Source of the DNA: Arctopsyche grandis
Lineage: Eukaryota > Arthropoda > Insecta > Trichoptera > Hydropsychidae
Direction of reading: 5' to 3'
NCBI RefSeq assembly: GCF_051622035.1
Contig: NC_135365.1
Location: forward strand, 12,194,001 to 12,258,000
DNA length: 64,000 nucleotides
A model generated the notes under the pieces. It did not search any database. It was not told the origin of the DNA and was given only the letters and a program-made list of their open reading frames with translations. Of the stretch, positions 23,536 through 36,754 are shown piece by piece; the first letter of the stretch is position 1; every line of letters begins with the position of its first letter. The position numbers were made by a program, and so were the translations under genes.

Positions 23536-26109
23536 TTTTATGGAACTGTCTCTATGTACATACAGTCGAGTCCAATAAAAAGCGGTCAATTTGAATTAAA
23601 TGCACCTTCATAAATACATAGCTTAAATCGCAGAATTATAATAATATAATTATTAAATTGAATTAAATCACTTTTAACATTATTATTGTAATAAAAATCT
23701 GCAATTTATTAATTATCTCTGCGATTTTAATTAAAATTTAAAAAAAATAAACCTCTTAACACTGAACCAACTAATAAATTTAAGGGATGCGAGATTTTAG
23801 AAATGCAGGATTTTTATTACGGTTTGACCCGTGAACCTTTTAAAAGGTCCCTAACAACTAAAATATATTTTATATTTTCGCACAAAGTGCAGAGTGTGAA
23901 CTTTTTGAACATATATAATGCACGATAAAAAATAAAACGTACGATTCGGAACTAAACTTCTACTCCAGTACCTAAAATACATTATTCATTAGGCACTTAG
24001 ATGGGATAAAAACTAAAATGATAATATTTCTTGAAATCATGTATGTATGTATGTATGTATTATACCATAACAAAAATAATTGTCATAAATTACGACTGTC
24101 TGATCTTAAAATTTATCCTCAATTTTTTTTGTGTGTGCTCAATTCCATTTTATTCGTATGTTTCATTTTTGCTGGTTAGCACGATTCAAACGCTTAAACT
24201 TAATACTAAACGTGTATGTTCATTGAAATGAAAAACCAGAATTGTTGTTTTATATCATTTCAACCGCTATCTTGTATGTATGTACTCGTATATGCATATG
24301 TAAATTTGCTTTGTGAACATTATTTTCAATTTATGTAAGCCGGAGATGTAATTGTACATAATTATTATAGTCATTGTTGCTACATTCAACGTTTGTTATA
24401 TGAGAGACGATGTCAGATTTATAAGAGTGAAATTTTTCAGTGTCACAGCTTATTTCTAGCCTCACGAACAGACGTCGTTCTACGGCGAAAAAAAAACGAT
24501 GAAAGTGCGGTCGTGGAAAAAAAAGAAAAATAATCCCTGCAACTTGCATCGATACCATAAATTTAATGGAATAGGAGACGGTCGACGATAGTACGTAACT
24601 CCAGAGGAGATTTTTACTTTTTTTTAATTGCACTCCGTTGCACAAAAGCGCACGCTCTCCACATAATTGCATTATCGATTCGGGCGCGTTGTGTGTAAGC
24701 GCGGCATACAATGCTCATCAATTCAAATACCCCTTTTCTACAAAGGTTTAATTCATCCGTGTGTATCTATCGGGCTTACTAACTAACTTGCCTGAGCTTA
24801 AATACTATTCTTCAGTCTTTGAATACATATAATTGGCTTTGAAAACTTGATAGTATATACGCGTTATGCGCGAGATTCGACTAATAGATGTCGGTTCGTT
24901 CTCGAGAATGCATCCAAGCACTGCACCGGGATTAATGCACCTTTCAGGAGATCCGAGCTGTGAAATATGCACCCACCCGGGTTCTTAGTGCAATCGGAGT
25001 GTGTGTACTTTTTGCACCAGAGTGCTTTCGCAAAGTGAGAATTATTCCGAACGCTTGGATGGCAGCTCAGATCTTACTGTTAGGAATGGAACAGCGTGCT
25101 AGTGTATGAGCTTTTCAGCACTTCTCAAACAAATTATTGTTCTATACTTTGAAGATAAATTAAATGTTATTTGCGGTTCCAACTATACATATTATACATA
25201 TAGAGTACTTGGTTATATTACAAAGACGCTTTTCAGTATTTTAGTTGATATATTCATCGAATTACTGAAGGAACAAAATAGTCGAAATACGAAATAGGAT
25301 TTTATTTGATTTGAATACCTACTATGATTTTTTTAATATAAAAAAATGGAAGTTATCAGTGCATAAATTTTGAAATTTATTGACAAAACGATTCGAATCC
25401 ACTGCGAAATAAATCCGGACGACTGTTGGTATTATTTATTGCTGTCGTTTAATTGATTTAAAATTAATTGCTTTTACTTTATGACTTTCCGTCGTGCAAT
25501 ATATCAAAGACAAAAACTCTTTAATTTAATTACATTTTTTTTAATTATGTGTAGTCTCTAAAATTGGCTTTTCAAGATTCATTATATCATACGTATAATA
25601 TTATATTTCTTGTTTCATTAGAACGAACCGACACATTCCCGTTTATGTGTAACTTTTGTTCAATTATGTATGTACGTATATTCATCTCTTGTATTTACTT
25701 TGTCGATTTTTTTCATACGTTGAAGATGTACACGTTCATTTCCTTTGAAGTGTTGGAAAAGCTTTTCTCTTGTGATCCCGTTTTAACTTGTTTGCGTCTC
25801 CTTTTCTCCTCGTTTTTCTCATTATTATATACGGCTTTAAAGATCGGAGACAAAATATAATTATATTAATTTCGAAAAAATCAATGTGAGATGTTTTAAC
25901 ATTCTTATTTATATGATAAATAGCATAGTTTTAATACCAAAAACTTCTGGTTTTATTTTTTTTACTTTAAATTTTAGGTAAGCCCATTTTTTTGTATATA
26001 CATATGTTTGTATGTAAGTACTTACAATACTAAACATTTTACAAATACAATAATATTTTATACAACATAGAGACATACATATATGGACAAATTCGATACA
26101 CAGAAAATT
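23536..26109. other. Spacer with GC-richer blocks at 24590-24720 and 24890-25090
   Basis: No gene supported. The two blocks have unique, CG-containing sequence and are candidates for cis-regulatory DNA. CAGTCGAGTCCAATAAAAAG at 23563 resembles one terminus of a mariner element, without a partner. Confidence 0.35.
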
Positions 26110-26385
26110 TTGCGAGAAATACATATAGTTTTACAGAGTATGTAGGTGGGTAGCATCTTTATAAAAATCAACAAATCAGAGATACTAGAAATTTGCGAGA
26201 AACTGGAGTAAGTTGCCAATTTGGTGGAACCGTTTCAACAATGAAATCATATAAATTCATAAACTCTAATACGAAACCATCGAACTGAAGTCACATATAT
26301 CCAAGGTCTGGATAGCAACACCAGGCCAGGGATTGAACCCATGATCCCTAAGAAGAAAACATTACTCGCCAACTCGTTTTAATCA
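26110..26385 (-). mobile_element. tRNA-like SINE with a divergent head (family C-like body)
   Basis: The minus strand has GGGTTCAATCCC (B box, plus-strand complement 26332-26343) and the shared central domain, with the plus-strand ACCGTTTCAACAATGAAATC. A 3' segment with TTTGCGAGAAACTGG resembles the copies at 37175 and 50655. The head is degraded and differs from A and B. Confidence 0.6.
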
Positions 26386-27480
26386 ATTAAATTTCAGTAT
26401 GTCGAACCCAACAAATGATTATTGATTGTTCCTTATCAAAAGAGGCTTTTTGAATAAATGGTACTTTTCCAGAAAGCAGGATTGTTGTTCAGATTGGGTA
26501 AAAATGAAATTAGTATTGATTCTTTCTCCAGATTTTTCAATTACGTATTATATTATCACACTTCACATTACTTAAATTTACATTGATTTTTGAAATTCTT
26601 GCCCTGTATTAATTTAAATTTGCAAATAATATTTATGAATTAGAAAAATTCTTTAAGGGTTTATAAATAAAAAATATAAGAACGACCATTTCCCAAAAGC
26701 CATATTTTATAAAAACCATATACATATGTAGAGTGTAAAATCGAAGGTGTCGTGATTTCAATGACCGGTACTGTATATTCGAGTACAGCGTGAATATAAA
26801 AATATTGTATAAAATATCAATATCCAGTGGTTTTCCTTGTTCCTAATAAAGTTGTTCATATGTTCCATGTAAGATATGTATGTATGTTTATAAAAGAAAA
26901 AAATGTAATTTCCATATCGATATCATGTCGCTTGCCTATCGAAACGAACCCTCATCGCCTGGAGACACGTTTTTAAAAAAGCTCGGAAATGTACATACGT
27001 AGTCCTGATCAAAATTCCGGACACGTAGCCGTCTAGCGATGATAGAAGCCGCACATGTAGAGCCTCTTTAGTATCTGTCGAGGACCAAGCTGTCCTAGAC
27101 GAGTTAACAAGTTGAAAAATGACACACGTCTACGAAGAAAACGACAGGTGAAAACCGTGTCGGTCCAATAAAATGTACATATTTCATGATTGATGTCCGT
27201 ATGTACATAAAATGTTCGTATCTTAGGAAAGGCTTTAAAAGCATCATTTGTTATGCTCATTAATATTAAATCTAAATCTAATATGGAATTTTGATATTAT
27301 GATTCTATTATGCGTTACTCTGCCTACGTCGATATGAAATATCGTTCAAATGATATTCATCAGTCCCAAACTACATGCATATTATTATGGCAAATGTTTC
27401 TTTGATATGTAGTTTTCTATTCTTTGATAGAACTTAACTTGAACTGAACTTTTCTTTGACATTACATACATATGTATGTA
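26386..27480. other. Spacer, no gene seen
   Basis: AT-rich unique sequence with a GC-richer stretch at about 26930-27130. A CATACATATGTATGTATG palindrome borders the hAT element at its right end. Confidence 0.4.
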
Positions 27481-27984
27481 TGTATAGTCAGTGGCGGACT
27501 GGGACTGAAATTAGTGCATGCCAGGAGTCAAAGGGGGCCCCCCCAGGGTTAAAAAAATTTCTCCCCCCCCCCTCATATAACAAAATTTTCTTCTTTCCAT
27601 CACGCTAAAAATCAAGGGTAAAAATTTTTTTTTCAAAAATGGGAATAAACAAATTTAAGTACAAGAAAAATGGCAAAAGCAAAATAGATCCATAAATTAC
27701 ATTGTATATTTCGTTTTAACCCTTGTCCTAGGTAAATATAATGCATCATAAAAGAATGCGGCATAAAAGCGGCTTTTACTTTCGGTAGAAAACAATCAGG
27801 GCGTCATTTAAGCTGATTTTTGATAAAATAATTATAAAAAAATATTATGTAAAAAGTGAAAAAAGTGCCGCAGACGAAAATTTTTTTCCAAAAATCTTCA
27901 CATGGTCAACAAAAATCGACCATCAAACTGAGTCACTAAAATCTATCAATTAACTTAATATCTACCGACTGTCTTTTCACTTTA

Positions 27985-28625
<641 letters not shown>

Positions 28626-29569
28626 TATTCTTTATGTACTACATTTGATAAGGTTTTTGTCAGAAAGCAATTTTATTAAATAACTAAAACTTTTTTTGAA
28701 CCAAATTCGTTACACATGAAGTTTAAATCCATCTCATTCGTTGTTTTGTGAGAGAATGGACGTCTGCAAATACATAAAATAAAAATACGAGATATAAAAT
28801 CATTTGTGATTGAACCGATTCAGTAAAATATTAATTTAAAATCTTTCTTGAAAACAAAAAATATACGAACTTTCGGAAAAATAAACAATTTCTATGAATT
28901 TTACCCAAGGCATACCACTTAAAAACCAAAGAAATATACTTGCTTTGAAATAATCTTTTTTTTTTCAAAGCACATGGCAGCGATTATTTTATTCGTTACC
29001 CAAAATTAACATATATAAGAAATAAACGTAGCATTCATAGATCCATAGTATCTAATTAATCATTAAATTCATAATATTTTCTAAATTCACACTATTCCTT
29101 AATTTAGGGAGGCGAGTGCCCCCCTATGCCCCCTCCCAAATTACGTCCCTGAAAAAAATGAATAATATTTTCAATTAATTTTAATCGAAAATCGGGATTT
29201 TGGGGAGGGGGCCCCTATCCTATATTTCTATATACATGGATGTGTCTAGATTAGGAATAGATTTTATATTCGGAAACTGTTTAAAATTGTGTATTAAAAT
29301 CTTACTATATCGTCAAAGTATAATCAAATGTTATTTTTAAAGTATGAAGTAAATTTAAATCGCTGGTTGATGATGAATCGTCCTATCAAAATTGTTTTAA
29401 GCAATTCAGTTTATATTATTCACGGAAATTTGTTTATTCCCATTTTTATTTCAGTAGATAGTTGTTACACAGGTATTGGTATATACATAATATTGAGGTT
29501 AGAAATGGGCCCAGCAAAAGGGCCCACGCAAATGTTGAAACTTACATTTCGAGCCTAATATAAAAAGTT

Positions 29570-29604
29570 AACCGATCCTTGGGCTGTTAAAGCAAGGATC
29601 GGTT
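29570..29604. repeat. 12-bp-arm hairpin in the hAT right end
   Basis: AACCGATCCTTG and its exact complement CAAGGATCGGTT flank an 11-bp loop. Confidence 0.7.
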
Positions 29605-29687
29605 CATTAGTTGTTTGTGTATATCGTAAGAAATTTGTTTTGTTGAAATACCCAAACTTTAGGTCCCAAAGTGCAATATCCTATACA

Positions 29688-29723
29688 TTTTTAACTATTT
29701 CACACACGTGAAATAGTTAAAAA
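29688..29723. repeat. 16-bp-arm perfect hairpin in the hAT right end
   Basis: TTTTTAACTATTTCAC is followed after 4 bases by its exact complement, GTGAAATAGTTAAAAA. Subterminal hairpins may belong to transposase recognition, or be relics of a smaller insertion. Confidence 0.75.
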
Positions 29724-29984
29724 GTTATTTAATTTTACTGAGTTCCCATATTTTCTAACAGATAGTGGGGCCCACATGCCATCGGGCATGTTCGCTTGTA
29801 TGGCCAGTCCGCCACTGTGTATAGTTTACAAACACTTATCAGTATCATTATTTACATCCAGGAAGGGCACAAGGAGATCATCTTGCCGTAGATAATCAGG
29901 CATTTTTATTATTATTGTTTTTTAATGTAAACCACATTATAAGTATGATAAAAATCGTATTCAGGTCCATTTATATCATCCAGC

Positions 29985-30180
29985 ACTTACATCAACAGTT
30001 TGGCACAACACTGCACGGAAAGACCACTTATATTCATACTATACAGCAACACCGGTTAACACATACATACATACATATATACGTTACATAGTAAATTTTT
30101 TCGACAATATGACGTTTCTGAAAGTATTCATGTTCGCGTGGCAGCACTTTCGTTTGTACGGGTGCACTCGCCGCTATGAC
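29985..30180. repeat. Fragment related to the TTA-flanked MITE at 30692
   Basis: Plus-strand GCACGGAAAGACCACTTAT followed by ATTCATACTATACAGCAAC resembles the complement of 31335-31390 of that MITE. The fragment lacks the terminal repeats and a duplication. Confidence 0.35.
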
Positions 30181-30279
30181 GTTACGTCCTGTGTAAACGA
30201 ACGTATCACTGTACTAGTATAAACGAACCTTTTTTATGCACGTAATTTATGTATTATTCTCCCATATTTCGAACGGCAG

Positions 30280-30540
30280 ACTCACTACATATAACGGAAC
30301 ATATACGAACGCGCGCCATCTTGTATGTTAATAAGCGTGTACTAAAAATAATATATGGGATCGTTGGAAAATACTTTCAAAGATTCTTAGCCGTTTGAGA
30401 GCCACCAGAACGGCGTGTATAAACTTTAGTAATTCAATTAAGACATTGAACGAAATCGAATCGAGTCGGGTCGAGCGGGGAATAAAAATCGAAACGGATG
30501 TGCAAAGTTAACAGGCCAATTAGCCCGCGAGAAAGTTTTC
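30280..30540. other. GC-richer unique block, candidate regulatory DNA
   Basis: Contains clustered CG dinucleotides (for example GAACGCGCGCCATCTTG near 30308 and TCGAGTCGGGTCGAGCGGGG near 30461). No repeat match in the window and no coding signal. The call rests on composition. Confidence 0.3.
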
Positions 30541-30691
30541 AAGTGGTTTAATATATATTGTGTATATTTTCATATGTACATATACATATATATTATATTC
30601 AAAGGTTCAAATCGAAAAGTTTTACCTGGAAGCGGTTTAATCATTCCCTCAATCGCTAACGTTACATTATGTGTGTAGGGAAAACGTTTTA

Positions 30692-31439
30692 AGGTTTATT
30701 CATACTGGTACAGCACAGACATTAGCCACAGTGACATTATAGAATACTCTAACGCGTAACTGTGACCAAACATATAAGCGTTATGTACAAATACTATATA
30801 TAAGAAAATTAGCGAGACATCTATGTAGGTAATAGATAATATTTTTTTGAAATCATATTCAAATAGGGGGTAGGATGATTTTTTGCCAATTTGATGGAGG
30901 AACCACTTTAACAATGAAATTAGATAAATTGACAAATTCTGATAGGAAACGATCGATTTGGGGTCACAAATATCCAAGTTTGACCAGCAGCATTAAAGAT
31001 TATACTCAGAATAAATTCTTTTCAATCGCGGTCAGCTCACGGAATCAAACCCGGCGACCTCTCGGTGCTTAATATCAACGCAGCCTCATATGCTTCGCAA
31101 TGTGCACGTAGCGTAGATGTAACAGCAGTAGCCGACAAAACCTATTCATATTATACAGCAGTGACACGGTGACGCGTAGTCACCGTAACGCATCAAGCAA
31201 AATCGGTTTTCTTTGGCCACTGTGGAAATATTCACGCATGACGTGCGTTATAGTGGCTAGTGCACACGTACTACGAAAGTGTGCATGCGCATGTGAATAT
31301 TTTCAGAAACGTCAAACAGTGAGCCAAACTTGTTTGAACGTGCGCTGTTGTATATAGTATGAATAGAAGTAGTCGTTTCCGTGCACTGCTGTGCCGGGCT
31401 GTTGCCATGCAGTGCAATGTAGAAAGTATGAATAGACCT
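30692..31439. mobile_element. TTA-flanked MITE (PIF/Harbinger-like), carrying a SINE
   Basis: The terminal repeats are AGGTTTATTCATACT on the left and the complement of AGTATGAATAGACCT on the right. TTA lies on both sides (30689-30691 and 31440-31442). A 3-bp TTA duplication points to PIF/Harbinger. The element is split by the SINE at 30806-31090. Confidence 0.75.
30806..31090 (-). mobile_element. Degraded SINE, family A type, nested in the TTA-flanked MITE
   Basis: The central domain (plus-strand AACGATCGATTTGGGGTCAC) and the head segment with the complement of GGGTTTGATTCC are present. The 3' hairpin tail is missing. Insertion into the MITE makes the SINE the younger of the two. Confidence 0.7.
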
Positions 31440-31442
31440 TTA

Positions 31443-32640
31443 GTCGTAATCCACGTGGTGTGAGATGACTGCATACATACACCTACATACCTAATTGATT
31501 TAGCGTGTTAACTTTAAAGTGCTCTCTTTACACGTGTGTGGTGTGTGATTCATGCAAACTGTGTGCGGTGGAGGCGCAATTATCGCCCCCACAGGGCGGA
31601 GACAATGTAAACGAGATCAATTGCCTTTAATAGAGCCTTTAAGTTGCCAAGTTCGATTTTCATATGTATGTATTTATGTAGTGTAGTGCTAAATAAAAAA
31701 GAACCAGGTCGGTGTTTAATTTTTATGACCCCTTACTAAAAAAAATTTGTATCCTAATATTGGTAGTTGAAATATTTATATAAAAAAATCAAATAATAAT
31801 TAACAAATATTCTTACTTGTTGAAATTATGATGTATTAATTTTATATTTTATAAAAACTTCCATAATGCACTCTCTTCAACATCTTTGATTTTGCAAAAC
31901 CCGTGTTTGTGTGTCAACAGGAACATTTGCTTTTAGAAATGCTAAAACCATGTACATATGTCAAAAAACTATCAAATTTTAACATGTGAATTTATGACTA
32001 TTCATTTAAGCTGAGGTCCTTCAGTGCGTATGGTCAATAGTTCAAAGCATGTTTTCTTTCACAGTTTTGGGTGGTTTTAGATAAAAAAATCCAATAAATT
32101 TCATTAAACGTCTTTTAAGTTTTGAATGTGCTCAGAGTAGGTACTATTCGATTGTGGTCATCGAGTGTTAGAACGAGAGTCTGCTCACAATATTTGGAAT
32201 ATAAAATTTTATATGAAATTTTAGTCAAAATATTTTTTAATTGTACTCGAAAAACAATGTTTATATCAATCAAAGTGCCAGGGCGGCGACCTGACTCAAA
32301 AAGAAGTACCAGGTCGACGACCTGACCCGACTACACCACTGGATATGTATAATGTAGATAGGTACATGCTAATATGTAGCAGGAAATCGTATGTTAATAT
32401 TCTTTCTGTAGTCATTGACTATTCTGGAATATATTTAGTGATGTTATTTTATGTGATGCTTCGAGTATGGGCTGCATACATTACAATAATGTAATGTTTT
32501 GCAAATTTTTCTGTTGAGAATAATTTGTAGATGTAAGTTTTACTTGATACTTTTTTTTTTAAATTTAAAACGTGCATAGTTCGTAAAGTATGCACTGCTT
32601 GGATGAAGCGGGGTTCATTTAAATATATAGGTATATGTAC
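31443..32640. other. Spacer, no gene seen
   Basis: AT-rich unique DNA. AACCAGGTCGGTG near 31702 and GTACCAGGTCGACGACCTGAC near 32306 may be relic ends of an old transposon, but no clear inverted pair or duplication supports it. Confidence 0.35.
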
Positions 32641-32644
32641 ATAT

Positions 32645-33095
32645 AAACAGCGGCGTGGAGTGATGGTTAGCATATTATGGTTTCGAGCAGAGTGGTCACG
32701 GATTCAAGTCCCACTAGAGTCCCGCTGTTGGCCACACCTTGGTTTTTGACTCCGGGTCGATCGTTTCTTATCGGAAAGTAACGAGGCTTCTTATTGTTGA
32801 CAGTCGGTTAACCAGCAGCGTGGACTAGCGGTTAGCATATTATGCTTTCGATCAGAACGACTCCAGGTCGATCGTTTTTTATCAGAGTTTTTTTTTATTT
32901 ACCAAAATTTCTGATTCTCATTGAAACGGTTCCTGTAAAATTAGCATCTCTCTTGCTCATTTCAAGTTATTCAGCGTCTTGAGATTCACCAATTTGATTA
33001 TAAAATGCTGCAAAATTTCTCCATAGATGTCACTGTGGGATGTTTGCATATTGATTGTATTGGTTGATTGTATTGTATTTGTATAAGTTATATAT
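32645..33095 (+). mobile_element. Dimeric SINE, family B: two heads in tandem
   Basis: The first head (GGCGTGGAGTGATGGTTAGC, B box GGATTCAAGTCCC) is followed by part of the central domain. A linker TTCTTATTGTTGACAGTCGG comes next, then a second head (GCGTGGACTAGCGGTTAGCA) whose B box has been deleted, and the central domain again. The 3' hairpin is lost where the sequence meets the (AT)n tract. Confidence 0.75.
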
Positions 33096-33245
<150 letters not shown>

Positions 33246-33446
33246 TAATGTGATAATACCCTGATAAGGATTTATGTAGTACTCTTGCTCAGATGGATCA
33301 CTTATGTAGTTAGTATATGTATGTATGTGATTAAAACTGACCCTTATTTAAGTGGGTCGAAGCCCTTATTTAAACCTACCGATGTACATACATATGTATG
33401 TAACTATGAAATGGCGCAATCGCTTAGTAACTTGTTTTTAAAATAA

Positions 33447-33954
33447 TAATATATTTATTTATTTATTTTATTCAACCAATCAATCAATCTATGTACACTC
33501 GTCATTACAGATCGCTCCAATGCGAAGAGTTTACTATAAGAATCAAGAAACACACCAAATTATATATATGTACATAATTCAAAATTATACATGACATCTA
33601 TGGTCAAACATAGCAATGTGCATTGCAAACATCGTATACAATACGAATAACAAATATTTATATAACAATACGAATTTTTATACAATAATCATCCACAGAT
33701 ACATTTATGGAGACATTTATACCCGGCGAACCTTGAGATATAACATAATAACTCAAGATTTTGCGAGAGAAATGGGGAGGGAAAGCCAATTCTGCCGGAA
33801 TCGTTTCAATGAAAATCATAAAAATTGGCAAACTCTGACAGTAAAAGACCGACCTGGTCACAAACCAAGGTCTGGCAGCAGCAACCAGTGTGACTTGAAC
33901 TCATAACCACACTGACCATGGCAAGATATGTTAACCACTAGTCCATGCTGCCGG
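33447..33954 (-). mobile_element. SINE, family B, long copy with its 3' tail
   Basis: On the minus strand: a head starting CCGGCAGCATGGACTAGTGG, degraded B box, shared central domain (plus-strand CCGACCTGGTCACAAACC) and a 3' end with CGCATTGGAGCGATCTGTAA and an AATA-type tail. The tail differs from that of family A. Confidence 0.8.
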
Positions 33955-34035
33955 TTCATAGTATAATAATTTTATACACATATACAATTGAACAAAAATA
34001 AAAAAATAAATTGCATTAAATATGAGATCGCTTTA

Positions 34036-34555
34036 GGGCGAAATCACACGGCGGTGAATTTGGCACCTGGTTTTTTTTAGATAGTTTTAAGCATATAGAT
34101 AAAATGTGACGTTCATGGCACGCGTGCATGGGATAGTCCTTTCAGAACGACACATTAGACATATGTCGTTGAAATTGTAGGGTAGTATTTATACTTGCTT
34201 GACAGTGATATATACCAAAACGACCCTTTGGACTATTTTCGGTAAAATTGTATCCTTGCTTGACAGTGATGGATAAGAGTGTATCCCATATCCGTTATAG
34301 ATCACTTGATTGTATCCCTACTATAGGTCAAGCAGGGATACAATTTTACCGAAAATGGTCCAAAGGGTCGTTTTGGTATAGATCACTATCAAGCAAGGAT
34401 AAATACTACCATACAATTTCCACGACATAGGTCGAATGTGTCGTTTTGAAAGGACTATCCCATGCACGCGTGCCACGAACGTCACATTTTTTCTATACGT
34501 TTAAAACTATCTAAAAATAACCACGTGCCACATTCACCGCTGTGTGATTTCGCCC
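34036..34555. mobile_element. 520-bp TTA-flanked foldback MITE
   Basis: The ends read GGGCGAAATCACACGGCGG and the complement of CCGCTGTGTGATTTCGCCC. They are flanked by TTA (34033-34035 and 34556-34558), fitting PIF/Harbinger. Almost the whole element is an inverted repeat of about 240 bp per arm; for instance ATGCACGCGTGCCA-type and CGACCCTTTGGAC-type blocks occur in both arms. A related copy lies at 61879-62249. Confidence 0.85.
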
Positions 34556-34789
34556 TTATTCTCATCGAAGTTCCGGTACTTTTCTGTGTCTTGAGGACTT
34601 TCATCTCTTTTGATTAATTTAAACTGATATACATATGTACATACGTAACTATTATGAAATGTGATTCATCATTTTATCTGGAAATACCTCCATTCGGCAG
34701 ATATGTACGTCATGGGTTACATTGACGTCACACATTTCGAAGATATAATGGTGCACAAATTGAAAACGCGATTGATTATTTCACGGTGG

Positions 34790-35420
34790 ATGTGTAATTT
34801 TACACGTCGTGACTCCAGCCTGCTTCCATTCAATATTGATACAAGCAGCTGTCCCTCGCTATCGCCTATCTCATATTTTATTCTTCGGCTCGGTGATGGA
34901 TTATGCCTGTAGGTGCAAATGTTAAAAGCCAAACTCCCCACGTGGCGTTCGGTTTATAGAAAATCGATGATAACGACGCCGCAAAAGAGAGACATACGAG
35001 CTACCGGAGGAAGTGATCGTTAGCTCCAAAACCAAACCCCACCCACCACCCACCCACTCACCCACACTACACACCATCCATTCATCCGAGCGACCGGTCT
35101 TTCATCCAACCCCGTTGCGTCTACAACTTGGCACTTAGTAGCCGTATAGTATCTCACTGGTGACAATTCTCACCCCGTCTCTCTCTCTCTCCCTCTCGCC
35201 TCTCGCTGTCTCTTCCACTTTCAAAGGCAGTGGCCCTAAAGAGGTACCGGATATCCGGCGTCCGTGTTTGTGCAATGTCGTCGGAATATTTTGGGTTTTG
35301 TCGAGTTAATTGGTCCGGTCGATATCGTCAGAGGAAATCCCTGAATTTAGCGGAATACCCCGTAAATTGCTTTACGTGATCGTCCTCCTTTGCCAATTAC
35401 GTTGTGTCACATATGTATGT
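34790..35420. promoter_or_regulatory. GC-rich, pyrimidine-rich block, possible promoter or 5' exon
   Basis: The stretch has a C-rich tract (CCCACCCACCACCCACCCAC near 35038), a CT tract (CTCTCTCTCTCTCCCTCTCG near 35180, which read on the other strand is a run of GAGA sites) and many CG dinucleotides. GAGA-binding factors mark many insect promoters and Polycomb elements. No open frame with recognisable domains is present. This is the strongest compositional candidate for a regulatory region in the gene-free part. Confidence 0.4.
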
Positions 35421-35926
35421 ACGTGGTGGTGAAGGACGATCGAAAAGTTTTCGTATAGGAATTAAGTGCTTGCTGAATCGGGGCTAGATTAAATCGTGGC
35501 TCTCATCAGAATCACAGGATATCTTTTTTTTTGTATTTTCATCGATAGAACACGATTCTTCTCCGAAGCCGCAAAGAGCTTGCTCGATAAATTTTGCGTT
35601 TTAGTTTCATGCAGATGCACAAAAGAAAAAGTTTTGTATTTGTGGTGCTTCGAATTTACTAACACTTACATATGTACATATGTATGTATATATATATATA
35701 GCTTCTTACAACATCTCCACCAACTGAGATTTATAATTTATAATCAAATGAAATTTATAGTCAAGTCGAAATTTATAGCCTTTGTGCAGTGTCTGTAAAA
35801 TATTGTAATACATTTTTGATACCTGTAGACTTACAAATTACCAAAGGGAATTATTGTAGTTTGTTTTATGAAAAGTGATGGTCGTATGATCAGTGATTGT
35901 TGTCTGAATTTATGAATATATGAGCC
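35421..35926. other. Spacer, no gene seen
   Basis: AT-rich; a TATG palindrome cluster lies at 35666-35700. Confidence 0.4.
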
Positions 35927-36150
35927 GTTATATTTGAAAGTGGTGGAAGTTAAATTTTTAGTTCCAAAAACACTCTCTGTTTTACTTAATCCACAAATGG
36001 TTATCACTTATTTTAAGTCGATATGTCCAGAATCTTGGAAAAGCAGAATTAACGTATTACAGGCTACTAGTATTTTTATATATTGTAAAACGCAAAATAA
36101 TATATTTCACTTTTGCGAAATATATGGCTTACGCCAATTTCAAATATAAC
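35927..36150. mobile_element. MITE family E, copy 1
   Basis: GTTATATTTGAAAGTGG at the left is inverted as CCAATTTCAAATATAAC at the right. The interior, with TGTCCAGAATCTTGGAAAAG and ATTACAGGCTACTAGTAT, recurs at 45412 (opposite orientation) and at 57085. The left end of all three copies reads TGAGCCGTTATATTTGA. Confidence 0.7.
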
Positions 36151-36157
36151 ATCTTAT

Positions 36158-36599
36158 ATTTATTTATTTTTACATATGTATATACCAGAAAGGCCTTACA
36201 GGTAACCCCAATGCACCTTCCTAGCCAATTACAAACTTTGCAGTTTGTAATTTTAATAAGTCGCTGAATTACGTGACACTGAAAAACTCGCAAATTAACG
36301 AGACATCTATGAATTATACATAAATTTGATTGTACATTAATGAATCTCAAATAGTGGTGACATAGTAGGTAGGAAGGATATTTAGCCAATTTTACCGGGA
36401 ACCGTTTCGACAATGAAATCAGAGAAAATTGGAAAGCTCTGATAGGAAACGATCAACCTGGAGTCACAAATATCCAGGTCTGACCAGCACTACAGAAAAT
36501 TCTCAGAAAATTTATTTTCAATCGAGGTCAGCTCATGGGATCGAACCCGGTGCCTCTCGGTGTTAGGCAGAAGCTTAACGACCGAGCTATGCTGCCGGC
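36158..36599 (-). mobile_element. tRNA-derived SINE, family A, complete copy
   Basis: Same architecture as the copy at 20100 and nearly identical from the central domain to the head. The 3' hairpin (CAGAAAGGCC...CCTTCCTA on the plus strand) is slightly degraded. Confidence 0.88.
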
Positions 36600-36735
36600 T
36601 AATATATTGATCAGTCAATTATAAGTACGCATATACATATCTGTTAGTTACTTAGATTTCAGTGAGCTTATGTTATGGGAGACTTATGTTATGGGAACCT
36701 ATTTTTCTGGTAGCGTGCGCTCATCATTATTTCAA
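36600..36735. repeat. Sequence upstream of a SINE, duplicated at 20561
   Basis: Matches 20561-20690 except for a local duplication of CTTATGTTATGGGA. The similarity stops on both sides at ATTATTTCAA. Confidence 0.85.
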
Positions 36736-36754
36736 TAATTGGATGTGATATACA

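Noticed and set aside
31690..32340. Transposon bounded by AACCAGGTCGGTG and ACCAGGTCGACGACCTGAC motifs
   Set aside because: The motifs do not form a clean inverted pair and no target duplication is visible.
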